Shown here: piece after piece, positions 1-8,939 of the stretch
How the letters are laid out: each line of letters begins with the position of its first letter
Position numbering within the stretch: the stretch's first letter is position 1
Assembly: GCA_001798185.1 (NCBI GenBank)
Contig: MGRM01000004.1
Location: 1 to 56,263 of the forward strand
From: Deltaproteobacteria bacterium RIFCSPHIGHO2_02_FULL_44_16
GTDB lineage: Bacteria > UBA10199 > 2-02-FULL-44-16
Length of the DNA stretch: 56,263 nucleotides
Direction of reading: 5' to 3'
Position numbers and translations under genes: made by a program
The notes under the pieces: generated by a model
The model's input: the letters and a program-made list of their open reading frames with translations, nothing else
Databases searched by the model: none
What the model was told of the DNA's origin: nothing

Positions 1-212
1 CTCCACCTCCAGCTCAACCACAACCCCCAACGCGCGCGTGTCTTGTCCAGCTCGCCCTCCTGCAATCATCGGCTGCTCCTCCCACTCCGTGTCGCACCCA
101 TTACTGCGATGGCAACACTGTGAGAACCAGACAACAGCCAAATGGAACTCAGTGCTCTGATCGAACCAGAAACATCACCAATGGTCAGTGTATGAATGGA
201 GTGTGTCGGTAA
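1..212 (+). CDS. 3' end of a Pro-rich/Cys-rich secreted-type protein
   Basis: An open frame enters from the left edge and ends at TAA (210-212). The visible 69 residues begin with a Pro/Gln/Ala stretch (PPPAQPQPPT) and end in a small Cys-rich module of the form C..HYCDGN...GTQCSD...GQCMNGVC. Such modules are typical of extracellular disulfide-bonded domains behind proline-rich linkers, so export is likely. The 5' end is outside the window, so family and function cannot be named. It resembles in style, but not in motif, the Cys-rich lipoprotein at 46822-48021. Confidence 0.6.
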   Translation, partial: PPPAQPQPPTRACLVQLALLQSSAAPPTPCRTHYCDGNTVRTRQQPNGTQCSDRTRNITNGQCMNGVCR

Positions 213-372
213 GAATCCGAGCTATATCTCGGAAAATTGTAACCTATTGATTTTACTGTTTTTAAATCACGTTTTTGAGCTTTGCTAGTATCCATTACTG
301 AAATTATTGAAGCATAGGACGTGCGGAATTCGACATTTGCAATATCGGCAACCTTTAGTTTAAATACATAAA

Positions 373-768
373 GTGAAACAACTACAGGAAACTTTAAAAC
401 TTTGGCTGGAAAAAGCAGAGTATGATTTTGAATCTGCAAAGATCATGCTTTCAAATAATCGCTATCTTTATGTTGCCTTTATGTGTCAGCAGACAATTGA
501 AAAATTGCTCAAAGGAATTATTCATCAAAAAACGAAGGCCCTTCCTCCTTACACTCATAATCTGACTGCCCTCGCACAGATGAGTGATATTTCTTTTTCA
601 AAAGAACAACTCGATTTTTTTATTCTTTTAACAAGCTATTATCTGAATACAAGATATCCCGATATCAAACAAAAATTGGCGCTTTCCCTCAACAGGGGAA
701 GATCCCAGGAAATGCTCATGAAAACAGAGGAGTTCTTTCTATGCTTGAAAAAAGAGTTAAAAATATAA
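373..768 (+). CDS. HEPN-domain protein, probable toxin of a HEPN/MNT pair
   Basis: This is a 131-residue all-helical protein with the HEPN pattern: N-terminal WLEKAEYDFESAK, then FMCQQTIEKLLKGII and a C-terminal TSYYLNTRYPD, where the family's conserved R.YPD segment lies. HEPN proteins paired with MNT nucleotidyltransferases are known toxin-antitoxin modules in which HEPN is an RNase. The start is GTG at 373, preceded by an AT-rich leader without a strong ribosome site. The MNT gene begins 28 nt before the stop, so translation is probably coupled. A strict R-x4-6-H RNase motif is not obvious, so catalytic activity is uncertain. Confidence 0.85.
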   Translation: MKQLQETLKLWLEKAEYDFESAKIMLSNNRYLYVAFMCQQTIEKLLKGIIHQKTKALPPYTHNLTALAQMSDISFSKEQLDFFILLTSYYLNTRYPDIKQKLALSLNRGRSQEMLMKTEEFFLCLKKELKI

Positions 769-1076
769 ACACACTTCTTCAAAAACTCATTATTGAACTT
801 GAAAAAGACATTCGCGTTGATCAAGTAATTCTCTTCGGATCATATTCGCGTGGAACAGAGCGCGATTACAGCGATATCGATGTTGCGGTTGTTTCTCCTG
901 ACTTCGAAGGCGGCACTGAGAAAGATTATCTTTTTGTGGGTCGAATCGCGCTTCGTCTCAATCCTCTTCTTGAAATTATCCCCTATAGATCAGAGGACTT
1001 TGCACATCACACGATTGGCGACTTTATCGATGAAATCGTGAAGACAGGACGCATGATTTACCAAAGAGCTGCTTAA
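741..1076 (+). CDS. MNT-type nucleotidyltransferase, probable antitoxin
   Basis: This 111-residue protein carries the minimal nucleotidyltransferase signature GSYSRGTERDYSDIDVAVV (about residues 32-50), the GSx10DxD metal-binding motif. In HEPN/MNT modules the MNT partner neutralises the HEPN toxin, in some systems by adding AMP to it. The ATG at 741 has a good ribosome site (GAGGAG, 8 nt upstream) located inside the HEPN gene, and the two frames overlap by 28 nt. The protein ends shortly after the fold's last helix, which is normal for the minimal family. Confidence 0.88.
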   Translation: MLEKRVKNINTLLQKLIIELEKDIRVDQVILFGSYSRGTERDYSDIDVAVVSPDFEGGTEKDYLFVGRIALRLNPLLEIIPYRSEDFAHHTIGDFIDEIVKTGRMIYQRAA

Positions 1077-1103
1077 TTTCAATAAGGCATACCTTTAATG
1101 TAA

Positions 1104-3500
1104 TCAATTCCTCAACGGTTTTCCGGTTTGAAGGAGATGGGCCATACGTTGTTGCGTTCGCTCATTGCCACAGAGTGAAAGAAAAGCTTCGCGTTCGAGA
1201 TCGAGAATGTGTTGTTCATCTGTCACATACGCGCAAGGTCGATCGCCCCCTGCAAGCACATGAGCAAGCTTTTCACCGACAACCACATCATATTCCGTCA
1301 GTTGTCCAAGCCGCTTCCAATCTTCAATGGCATTGAGAAGGGCCATCTTTCCACCAAGACCAGGAAGCATAATGTTCGTCGACATTTGCAGTGGGACATA
1401 TGACTTCGCGTATTCAAGAAGGTGTGATTTCGCATCAAAGAGAAGTTCATCGTGATTGAGGGTAATGCGATCATCACGTTGCAAAAATCCCATATCCTTT
1501 GCTTCAAAAGCAGACGTCGCCACTTTTGCGGTTCCAATGGTTTCAAACGCCATTTTTACTTTTGGAAAAGGACCACCATCTTCTGCTGACATCCAAATTT
1601 TGTCTTGCGCGTTATGCTGACGGCGTATGATGTCGTCGTAGCGAAGAAGCATATTTTTACAACCACCTCCCGCAGGAATCAGCCCAGCACCGACTTCAAC
1701 CAAACCAATATACGTTTCAACTGATGCATGCACACGCGACGCCGCAAGCACGACTTCACATCCTCCCCCAAGTGTCATCTGAAACGGAACTGCCATCACC
1801 GGCTTCTTCGCAAATCGCATACGCTGCATCACGGCTTGAAAAGTGCGGATAATGTGATCGAGATTCTCCCACTGTTTCTGTTGAGCGGACATGAGAATCA
1901 AAAGCAAATTTGCTCCAGCGCAAAAATGAACCCCTTGATTTGCAATCAACAGACCTTGTCCCTGTTGCTCTACGTGATCAATCGACGCATTGAGCATTGC
2001 AATCACATCATCATCAATCGCATTCATCTTCGTGTGAAACTCACAACAGAAAATGCCATCTTGAAGATCAATGAGGCTAGCGCCTGCATTCTGAGTGACA
2101 ATGTTTTGTTTTTTCTCTTTTATTCTTTTGAGTGAAATATTTTTTTCAGTCCCCTTCTCTGGGACATACGTTGTCTTTGGAATATCAAAAGAGAAGCGAT
2201 GATCATCTCTCCATGTATAAAATTTTTCATGACCGGCGCGGAGGAGCGTCATCACAAGAGCCGGAACAGGAACATGTTCTTTCTCCAGTCGCGCCATCAC
2301 TTCTTTCACGCCTAGAGCATCCCACATCTCGAAAGGTCCAAGTTCCCAATTAAATCCCCATCGAAGCGCACGATCAATTTGAACAATATCATCCGCGATT
2401 TCAGGAATACGGTTGGCTGCATAGACAAGAGTCCGAGAGATTGCAGGCCATGCAATTTCGCCTGCTTGATCATCAGCAAAAACAACGCGACGGAGTCGAG
2501 CCGCAGGATCTTCGAGAGTACGCGCATCTCCAAGCGAAGGCGTTTTGAGTTTCGTCACCGGACGATAATCAAGCGTACTCGGATCTAACACACGCAATGC
2601 TTTTGTTTCAGGATCCTTAAAATAAAATCCACGTCCAACTTTCTGACCTGTCCATCCTTTGGTCATCATCTTCTGTAAAAATTGAGGAATGCGCATGCGC
2701 TTCGATTGTTCATCATGAGCAGAAGCTTTCAAAACCGTTTCCGCAACAAAGGCGAGCGTGTCGAGTCCGACCAAATCTGCGGTACGAAAAATAGCGCTTT
2801 TGGGATGTGCTGTCGCCGGTCCCAAAACCGCATCGACCGCTTCCAGCGGCCACCCCGACTCTTCCGTAAGATGAATCACATCGAGAAAATGAAAAACTCC
2901 TATCCGATTCGCAATGAAGTTCGGCGTATCTTTTGCAAAGACAACTCCCTTCCCCAGTCGATCATGTGCAAGCAGTTGCACGGTTTCTACAACATCGACA
3001 TCTGTAGAAGGTCCGACAACAAGTTCCAAAAGTTTTAAATAACGTGGAGGATTAAAAAAGTGGGTGACGCAAAAACGTCGTTTAAAATGATCGCTTCTCC
3101 CTTCGAGAAGCGATGCGACCGACAATCCCGAAGTATTCGAAGCGATAATCGTTTTTTCTCTCAACAGAGGATCAATTTTTGCATAAAGATTTTGTTTGAT
3201 CTCAAGTCGCTCCACAATCGCTTCCACAATCACATCGCATGAAGAGAGAACAGGAAGATCATCTTCAAAATTTCCTGGTATAATCCGCTTCACATCTGAG
3301 CGACGATAAAGTGGAGAGGGTTTCATTTTCGTCAATTTCTCAAGTGCAGTGAAAACAATATGATTTGGGTGCGTATTTTTTTCAGAAGAAAAAAGATCAA
3401 GAAGATGAACCTCGAAACCGAGACCCGCAAAAAGTGCCGCAATTTGCGAACCCATAACTCCAGCGCCGAGAATAGCTACTTTTTGAATGTTATATATCAT
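1104..3500 (-). CDS. fadN: 3-hydroxyacyl-CoA dehydrogenase / enoyl-CoA hydratase, FadN type
   Basis: This bifunctional beta-oxidation enzyme has about 798 residues. The NAD-binding hydroxyacyl-CoA dehydrogenase domain comes first (GAGVMGSQIAALFAG near the N-terminus), followed by the dehydrogenase C-terminal domain and then a crotonase domain with the oxyanion segment HFCAGANL and LGGGCEVVLAASR. Dehydrogenase-first order is that of Bacillus FadN, the reverse of E. coli FadB. The thiolase gene lies immediately upstream on the same strand, so the two probably form an operon for the last three steps of beta-oxidation. The start is uncertain: ATG at 3500 is chosen, and an in-frame TTG at 3512 is possible. 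Confidence 0.9.
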   Translation of the reverse strand: MIYNIQKVAILGAGVMGSQIAALFAGLGFEVHLLDLFSSEKNTHPNHIVFTALEKLTKMKPSPLYRRSDVKRIIPGNFEDDLPVLSSCDVIVEAIVERLEIKQNLYAKIDPLLREKTIIASNTSGLSVASLLEGRSDHFKRRFCVTHFFNPPRYLKLLELVVGPSTDVDVVETVQLLAHDRLGKGVVFAKDTPNFIANRIGVFHFLDVIHLTEESGWPLEAVDAVLGPATAHPKSAIFRTADLVGLDTLAFVAETVLKASAHDEQSKRMRIPQFLQKMMTKGWTGQKVGRGFYFKDPETKALRVLDPSTLDYRPVTKLKTPSLGDARTLEDPAARLRRVVFADDQAGEIAWPAISRTLVYAANRIPEIADDIVQIDRALRWGFNWELGPFEMWDALGVKEVMARLEKEHVPVPALVMTLLRAGHEKFYTWRDDHRFSFDIPKTTYVPEKGTEKNISLKRIKEKKQNIVTQNAGASLIDLQDGIFCCEFHTKMNAIDDDVIAMLNASIDHVEQQGQGLLIANQGVHFCAGANLLLILMSAQQKQWENLDHIIRTFQAVMQRMRFAKKPVMAVPFQMTLGGGCEVVLAASRVHASVETYIGLVEVGAGLIPAGGGCKNMLLRYDDIIRRQHNAQDKIWMSAEDGGPFPKVKMAFETIGTAKVATSAFEAKDMGFLQRDDRITLNHDELLFDAKSHLLEYAKSYVPLQMSTNIMLPGLGGKMALLNAIEDWKRLGQLTEYDVVVGEKLAHVLAGGDRPCAYVTDEQHILDLEREAFLSLCGNERTQQRMAHLLQTGKPLRN

Positions 3501-3535
3501 TATTAATACCAAAAGACCTTTTCATAAACCGATGT

Positions 3536-3600
3536 GTCATTCCCGCGAAAGCGGGAATCCAGGACTGGATCCCCGATTAAAGCATTCGGGGATGACATCT
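3536..3600. repeat. Dispersed palindromic repeat, family 1
   Basis: Two back-to-back hairpins lie between fadA and fadN. The first is ATTCCCGCGAAAGCGGGAAT, the second GGATCCCCGA...TCGGGGAT, ending in GATGACA. The same two-hairpin unit recurs at 19234, 20871, 39409, 44117 and 48297, always outside coding sequence in this window. Confidence 0.85.
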
Positions 3601-3625
3601 TTTCTTCGCGCACGATTTTGTTTCA

Positions 3626-4783
3626 TCATACCCTCTCAAGCACCATAGCAGCGCCCTGACCGCCACCGACGCACATCGTGATGAGTCCAGTTTCGACATC
3701 ACGATCTTTCATTGCAGAAAGAAACGTGGCGGTCATACGCGCACCACTTGCTCCGAGAGGATGTCCCAAAGCGATCGCGCCACCATGAATATTGAGTTTT
3801 TTCTCATCGATCTGTAACTCTTTCATCACCGCAAGCGTCTGCGATGCAAACGCTTCGTTGATTTCAATGAGATCAATATCAGACAATCTCATTTTTGCGC
3901 GCTTCAGTGCTTTCGGAACCGCAAGCACCGGACCAATCCCCATATTTTCTGGTGGAACACCCGCAATGGCATAGGAACGAACGCGGGCAAGCGGTTGAAG
4001 TTTTAATTTTTTAGCAAGTTTTTTGGAGAGAACAAGCGCCATAGCTCCTCCATCAGTAAGAGGAGAAGAATTGCCAGCCGTCACCGTTCCCGCTTTATCA
4101 AATGACGGTTTGAGTTTCGAAAGAATTTCAAGAGACGTATCGCTCCGCGGTCCTTCATCGGTCGTCGCAATATGAATTTCTCCTTTTTCATTTTTGGATT
4201 CGATCGGTACGATCTCTTCTTCAAACTTCCCCTGTTGCTGAGCTGAAACTGCTTTGCGATGACTTGCGAGAGCAAAGCGATCTTGTTCTTCGCGCGTCAC
4301 ATGATAATCGCGCGCGAGATTTTCGGCCGTTGCACCCATCGCGATATACGCCTGCGGAGCCCCCTGACGCATGAGCTTTTCGTTTAAGCTTGGATTAAAT
4401 CCTCCCATCGGCACATGGGTCATCGACTCTACACCGCCAACAATAAAAGCATCTCCGTTTCCAGACTCGATCGCTTGGGCAGCTTCAGCAATGGCCGTGA
4501 GCGATGAAGCACAAAAGCGATTGATCGTCATTCCTCCCAGATGAAGCGGAAGACCGGCAAGAAAAGAGATATTACGCGCAACATTGAGTCCTTGTTCTCC
4601 TTCAGGCATAGCACAACCAATGATCACATCTTCGAGAAGGTCGGGCTGAAAAGTGGGAACGCGAGAGAGAAGTCCTTTGATCAATTGGGCACCGAGATCA
4701 TCGATACGTGTATGGATGAATTGACCTTTAGAGGCTCTCCCCATAGGACTGCGTACAGCAGCAACAATGACAGCATCATCCAT
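3626..4783 (-). CDS. fadA: Acetyl-CoA C-acyltransferase (thiolase)
   Basis: This 385-residue thiolase catalyses the CoA-dependent cleavage of 3-ketoacyl-CoA at the end of beta-oxidation. The nucleophilic cysteine is in NRFCASSL (about residue 89), the GHPLGASGARM segment carries the conserved His, and the C-terminal CVGGGQGAAMVLE holds the second catalytic cysteine. Length is normal for FadA. A purine-rich GGGGGAG precedes the ATG closely. It is the first gene of the pair with fadN, and the RNase P RNA terminator lies just upstream. Confidence 0.93.
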   Translation of the reverse strand: MDDAVIVAAVRSPMGRASKGQFIHTRIDDLGAQLIKGLLSRVPTFQPDLLEDVIIGCAMPEGEQGLNVARNISFLAGLPLHLGGMTINRFCASSLTAIAEAAQAIESGNGDAFIVGGVESMTHVPMGGFNPSLNEKLMRQGAPQAYIAMGATAENLARDYHVTREEQDRFALASHRKAVSAQQQGKFEEEIVPIESKNEKGEIHIATTDEGPRSDTSLEILSKLKPSFDKAGTVTAGNSSPLTDGGAMALVLSKKLAKKLKLQPLARVRSYAIAGVPPENMGIGPVLAVPKALKRAKMRLSDIDLIEINEAFASQTLAVMKELQIDEKKLNIHGGAIALGHPLGASGARMTATFLSAMKDRDVETGLITMCVGGGQGAAMVLERV

Positions 4784-4798
4784 AACTCCCCCATTTCT

Positions 4799-4832
4799 AA
4801 AAAAAGGCCTTCCGTTTCCGAAAGGCCTTTAA
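4799..4832 (-). terminator. Rho-independent terminator of rnpB
   Basis: On the minus strand a 9-10 bp stem (AAAGGCCTT...AAGGCCTTT) closes a short loop and is followed by a run of seven T residues. It lies directly after the 3' end of the RNase P RNA gene and before fadA. Confidence 0.88.
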
Positions 4833-4837
4833 GAGAT

Positions 4838-5289
4838 ACGTAAGGTCTGTAAGCCGAGTTCTGTCCTCCCCCATTGATTGAGTGGGGGATGAATAGTCAT
4901 TTCTCTAGGATTGCTGTTACCAGCAACCTCAAGCAGCGAACCCGTCCTCTCATCCCCCAAAGATTCAGTGGGGGAATCTGCCGGATCAACATATTGAGGA
5001 CTATTTGCCTTGCTCCCTGCGGGGTTTACCATGCCATCCTCGTCACCGACGATGCGGTAAGCTCTTACCTCACCTTTTCACCCTTGCCCTCCAAGATTTG
5101 TGGAAGGTGGTCTGTTTTCTGTGGCACTCTCCGTCACTGCTATCTCTTGGAAAGGACGCGTCCTTATGCGGGACATTCCTTTCCACAAGCAGCGCCTGGG
5201 GGTTACCCAGCGCAGCATCCTTTGGAGCTCGGACTTTCCTCAGAGCTTGACGCGATAGCATCTCACTCCGCGACTATTCGACCTTACGT
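4838..5289 (-). ncRNA. rnpB: RNase P RNA
   Basis: This catalytic RNA of RNase P matures tRNA 5' ends. The minus strand holds the hallmark 5' segment GAGGAAAGTCCGAGCTCC and the 3' segment ACAGAACTCGGCTTAC. The two ends pair perfectly as helix P1: ACGTAAGGTC (5280-5289 on the plus strand as its complement) with GACCTTACGT (4838-4847). A length of about 450 nt is normal for bacterial RNase P RNA of the ancestral type. It follows the RNase HI gene and ends at a clear terminator. Exact ends are inferred from P1. Confidence 0.93.
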
Positions 5290-5308
5290 TGTCAAAGAAC
5301 TTCTTCAG

Positions 5309-5713
5309 TTAAAGAACATGCTCATCAATTGCACGATTTGCCAGTTGATCAGCACGCTTATTCTTTTCTCGGAAGAGATGCTGGATAGTATATTGTTTGA
5401 ATTTTTGCAACTGTTGTACGGTTTCCTGAAAAAGCGGTTTTAAATCGGCGTTTTTGACGCGATAGACCCCGTTTAATTGTTTCACCATCAATTCTGAATC
5501 GGCAAAAATGTGAATTTCTGTTGCTCCGAGTTCATGAGCGCGGTGCAACGTCAGCAAAAGAGCGCGATACTCGGCTTGATTATTGGTCATTTCCCCAAGA
5601 TAGGCTGAAACTTCGCCGAGGACAGCGCCCTCTGGATCCAGAAGAAGACCTCCAGCGCCTGCTGGACCTGGATTTCCTCTTGCCGCTCCATCCGTATAAA
5701 CGACTATTTTCAT
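5309..5713 (-). CDS. Ribonuclease HI family protein
   Basis: This 134-residue RNase H-fold protein degrades the RNA strand of RNA-DNA hybrids. The acidic active-site residues are recognisable: D in YTDGAARGNPGPAG (about residue 6), E in NNQAEYRALL, D in IFADSELMVKQLNG, and D in KNKRADQLANRA. It is of the short type without the E. coli basic protrusion. ATG at 5713 is chosen because it follows GGGGGGA at good spacing; a TTG four codons earlier is less likely. It lies just upstream of rnpB, as in several related genomes. Confidence 0.9.
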   Translation of the reverse strand: MKIVVYTDGAARGNPGPAGAGGLLLDPEGAVLGEVSAYLGEMTNNQAEYRALLLTLHRAHELGATEIHIFADSELMVKQLNGVYRVKNADLKPLFQETVQQLQKFKQYTIQHLFREKNKRADQLANRAIDEHVL

Positions 5714-5730
5714 GATTCCCCCCAAAACAT

Positions 5731-6033
5731 TTATTCGTCGTCATGTATCCCAAAGGCGGTCAAAAGAGTTTCCCCTTCTTCTGGAGAGAGACGAGAAAGA
5801 ACGTCTTGGGTCTTATGGGTGGTAAGAGGTTTTGAATCTTCACTTCGACTTACACGTGACGTCACCACTTCTTTTTGGAGTTCGCGCGCAAGTTCCCGCA
5901 AAAGAGCTTTAATCTCTTGAGCCGTAATACTTTTTTGCAATTTTTTTTCGGTGTGATCGAAGATTTCAGCTTCAGCAAGAAAACGTAAAAGCTCAGCCGC
6001 TGTTTCTTTCGGCATTGTTTGGAGAGTGAACAT
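5731..6033 (-). CDS. Hypothetical protein between zinc-ribbon protein and RNase HI
   Basis: This is a 100-residue charged helical protein that I do not recognise. The middle (EIFDHTEKKLQKSITAQEIKALLRELARELQKEV) is predicted helical with possible coiled-coil character, and the C-terminus is acidic. The start at ATG 6033 is preferred because AAGGAAAGG lies upstream, and other ATGs occur at 6042 and 6054. It overlaps the 3' end of the zinc-ribbon gene by about 40 nt and precedes RNase HI by 17 nt, so it is part of the same operon. Confidence 0.6.
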   Translation of the reverse strand: MFTLQTMPKETAAELLRFLAEAEIFDHTEKKLQKSITAQEIKALLRELARELQKEVVTSRVSRSEDSKPLTTHKTQDVLSRLSPEEGETLLTAFGIHDDE

Positions 6034-6760
6034 GATCCACATCCTTTCCTTCATCAACTGTCAGAAGTCGATGACATGTCGGGCATTGTTTCAATTCCTT
6101 GTACCGCAAAATTTCATTCAAAAGTTGCGGCGGAATATTCATATGACATCCACTGCAAATGCCTCGCATCACAGAGGAAATAGGATCAGGATGACGTTTT
6201 TGAACCAATTCGTATTTCCGTAAAACAACTTTGTCGATGTTTGCGAGGATGTCAGGTCTTTTCTGTTCAAGATCGTTCAGATCTTTGGTGAATTCCTGTT
6301 CCTTTTGTTTCATCTCTTCGCAAAGTGCGAGATATTGTTTTTCCTTATCGGAAAGAGTCGGTTCAAGTTGCTTGATTTTTTCGGTAAGCTTTTCAATTTT
6401 TTCCATTGCCGCCAAAATGAAGTCCTCACGTTCGCGATTGAGTTTTTTCCCTGCAGCGATTTCCTGCAAGGCTGCTTGATACTCGCGTTGTGTTTTAATC
6501 GCGTACAAACGGGCTTCGCGTTCACGCAGCTTCACGACAGAAGATTCCAATTCTAATTCATCTCCCTTTTTGGTCCTTTCGGTCGTTGAAAGCTCAGTTG
6601 AAAGTTTTTGCATCTCTTGTTGCAGACCATGATAATGTGTTTCGGTTTCTCGCAGAGAAGAAGGAAGAAATGAAATTTTTTCACGCACATGATGGAGCTC
6701 AAGATCCAGCTTTTGGAGCTCACGAAGAAAAAGAAGTTGTCCATGGAGATCAATGGGCAT
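5993..6760 (-). CDS. Coiled-coil protein with C-terminal C4 zinc ribbon (zf-RING_7 type)
   Basis: This 255-residue protein is mostly a long antiparallel coiled coil (about residues 10-180, rich in E/K/L heptads). It then has a C4 zinc ribbon, CSGCHMNIPPQ...CPTCHRLL (about residues 201-230). This architecture defines a widespread bacterial family thought to act as a nucleic-acid-related adaptor; the exact function is not established. A tail of about 20 residues follows the ribbon and overlaps the next gene. It heads the cluster with RNase HI and RNase P RNA. Confidence 0.87.
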   Translation of the reverse strand: MPIDLHGQLLFLRELQKLDLELHHVREKISFLPSSLRETETHYHGLQQEMQKLSTELSTTERTKKGDELELESSVVKLREREARLYAIKTQREYQAALQEIAAGKKLNREREDFILAAMEKIEKLTEKIKQLEPTLSDKEKQYLALCEEMKQKEQEFTKDLNDLEQKRPDILANIDKVVLRKYELVQKRHPDPISSVMRGICSGCHMNIPPQLLNEILRYKELKQCPTCHRLLTVDEGKDVDHVHSPNNAERNSG

Positions 6761-6829
6761 AGGGCCTCGAAATGTGACCGATAGCTCTACGTCTCCACCT
6801 AAAGCTTGTCAATGTGAGATTACGTGACG

Positions 6830-7780
6830 TTACGTACAAAGCGTCAAAAGGTTTGATGCTCGCTGATGAAGAAGACGCGGTTCTTCCTCTTCAGCATGAG
6901 CGCTCATCCTCTGCGCTAAAACTTCAAGGAGCATGTTGAGTTTTTCAACGGAACGAGGATGATGTTTCGCTTCTGAAATAAATGCGGCATATTCCGTTGG
7001 GCTTGCTTCAAGGAGAAGATAACGCCAGTTCATCATGTCTGACGCCGTCAATTGTTTATCCTCACGCGCAATGCGCAATTCTTCCCGGTGTTTTTTAGGA
7101 GAGAGATAAGTTCCAAAAAGAATATCCATGGCTGGATGCACAATTGTAAAGTTGCGTCGCTGGTCCCAATGATGAAGAAGATGAATCTCTTCAAGCCATC
7201 GAAAATAGGAATTCGTGGACCACGAATGATCGACCATATGAAAACGTGAATGGGTATTACTCACAATGCCTTTGGCATAAAAAGCAACGGCTCCAATAAA
7301 AACAACACTCCCGAGCGACCATCCATGCTGTGACACAAAAAGGCCTGTAAAGAGCACTCCTGGGATAACCCAACTCCAGGCAATTCCTTTTTCAGCAGCG
7401 ATATAATCGTGTGTTTTTTGATAGGCATGACCAATCGGATAAATGATCATGTGATGAATCCAATGATAGCGCTGACTTTTGCGAATAAGGTGAGCACGAC
7501 GAGTCCAGAAGCTGACATGTTGAAACCAACGATGGTACATGTATCCGAGTGTTTCTACAAAAAAGACCGCGCGAATGATCATCACAAAGGGAGTTCCAAT
7601 ATATTTTACCGCCCAAGGATAAAATCCACCCTCCAATGTTTGGTGAAAAACCCAAGCAGAAAATGGACCTGTCCAGGTAAGATAGAGAAGGGTCGACAGT
7701 CCCACAATCGTCCAGAGACGATGTGTCCATTTTTTTAATGGCGACCGTTTTTCTTTCAGCGCTGCTTCATAAAGATTCAT
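6830..7780 (-). CDS. Fatty acid hydroxylase / sterol desaturase superfamily membrane enzyme
   Basis: This 316-residue integral membrane di-iron protein has the superfamily's histidine clusters: HRWFQH (about residue 83), HWIHH (about 107) and HLLHHWDQ, then HP further on. Hydrophobic segments lie near residues 25-45, 60-80 and 125-170. Such enzymes use O2 to hydroxylate or desaturate fatty acyl, sterol or carotenoid substrates; the substrate here cannot be read from sequence. The C-terminal 90 residues are soluble and charged. It may be transcribed alone, 70 bp ahead of the zinc-ribbon gene. Confidence 0.82.
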   Translation of the reverse strand: MNLYEAALKEKRSPLKKWTHRLWTIVGLSTLLYLTWTGPFSAWVFHQTLEGGFYPWAVKYIGTPFVMIIRAVFFVETLGYMYHRWFQHVSFWTRRAHLIRKSQRYHWIHHMIIYPIGHAYQKTHDYIAAEKGIAWSWVIPGVLFTGLFVSQHGWSLGSVVFIGAVAFYAKGIVSNTHSRFHMVDHSWSTNSYFRWLEEIHLLHHWDQRRNFTIVHPAMDILFGTYLSPKKHREELRIAREDKQLTASDMMNWRYLLLEASPTEYAAFISEAKHHPRSVEKLNMLLEVLAQRMSAHAEEEEPRLLHQRASNLLTLCT

Positions 7781-7824
7781 GATGTTATCTTACCAGATTT
7801 ATATTCCTGAGGCGATATCGATTT

Positions 7825-8892
7825 TTATTGGATTGCAAGGCGTTGCATCTCTTTCCGAACCAAATCTCGCATCTGATCGTGGGGACTCTCTTTGGCTCCG
7901 CGCAATTTATTTTTTCCATTCTGAAGCAGCATTGAAATGATGACATCCGTCACTCTCTCACTTCGGATAATACTTCCAAGTGCCCTAAAATGTTCCTCCT
8001 TCATTGCCTCTTGTTGAGCTGCTGTAAGATACAAGCTTTTGATTGGTTTGAAATATTGTTCCATGTTGGTGAGATACTTTTCAAAGCGTTGTATTTCCTG
8101 ATCGATGATTTTTCCCCATTGAACGAAATCGATTTTTTTATCTGATCCCATTGCTTGTTGTTGGAGCTTTTGAGCAAAACGATCTCGTAAACGAATATAC
8201 GTTGTCGAAGCGTCGCTTCGATGTCGTAAGGCTCTGTACACCGGGAAAGCATCCTTAAGTTGCACATCCACTGATTGAACAGTTTCATGTTCTTGAGCAA
8301 TTTTTTTGAGGGCTTTGAGATCAGCCAGGATCTCTCGCACGGCGAGATCAAAATCATATTCTGCTGTCCATCCCCATTGAGTTCTGGCTTCCTCAAAAAA
8401 ATGCGCAGAAAAATACGATTCATCATGATGAGCAATTTCATGTTGGTCCAAAAATAAAAGGGAAACGCCGAATTCAAAGGGATCTGTCTCTCTTCCCATA
8501 CCAGCCCTCAATTCTTTCTGAATCGTGGAAAAGAAAAGAGCAACATGGAGTCGACGATCAAAGTGGCTTATCATCTCTTCAGGCCATACGCCACGATCGC
8601 GATTACAAAAATGAAGTATGTTGAGATTCCCTACTTTATTCACGATAACGGGGCCACAGAGAAAAGCTTCAGGATCATCACTCCAAAAAAAACAGCGCCG
8701 CTCGGAACTTTTTTTTTCAAATAGTTTATTGACGAGCGTATTTGCATCCTGACGAACAACTGAATAGCGGCTTGTGCTACTGGTCACCGTATTTATAATT
8801 GCAAGTTCTTCCGCATTCGGAGGAAGCGAACAGTGCTTTCGAGAAAGACCTGTTTGGCAATAAATGGGATCGGGTATTCCTGCTGCGAACAT
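7825..8892 (-). CDS. Unrecognised 355-residue protein with HExxH motif (possible metallopeptidase)
   Basis: I do not recognise the family. The sequence contains DQHEIAHHDE (about residue 152), an HExxH zinc-binding motif. About 35 residues later AVREILADLKAL offers a possible third Glu ligand, which would fit a gluzincin peptidase. The rest is helical and charged, with no membrane segment or clear signal peptide. The N-terminus MFAAGIPDPIYC closely matches that of the protein at 42460-43224 (MFAGGIPGMIHC), with no further similarity seen. The ATG is preceded by GGGAGGAGGAG. The neighbour at 8940-9968 is on the same strand, 47 nt upstream. Confidence 0.6.
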   Translation of the reverse strand: MFAAGIPDPIYCQTGLSRKHCSLPPNAEELAIINTVTSSTSRYSVVRQDANTLVNKLFEKKSSERRCFFWSDDPEAFLCGPVIVNKVGNLNILHFCNRDRGVWPEEMISHFDRRLHVALFFSTIQKELRAGMGRETDPFEFGVSLLFLDQHEIAHHDESYFSAHFFEEARTQWGWTAEYDFDLAVREILADLKALKKIAQEHETVQSVDVQLKDAFPVYRALRHRSDASTTYIRLRDRFAQKLQQQAMGSDKKIDFVQWGKIIDQEIQRFEKYLTNMEQYFKPIKSLYLTAAQQEAMKEEHFRALGSIIRSERVTDVIISMLLQNGKNKLRGAKESPHDQMRDLVRKEMQRLAIQ

Positions 8893-8939
8893 CTCTCCTC
8901 CTCCCCTCTCTCTACTCTATGAGAAGGAGATGCACACGC

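Noticed and set aside
1728-2135. Plus-strand open frames opposite fadN
   Set aside because: They are antisense shadows of a clearly conserved enzyme with no ribosome sites or recognisable domains.
5070-5261. Open frame on the minus strand inside 4838-5289
   Set aside because: The region is RNase P RNA with conserved core and P1 pairing; the frame is incidental.
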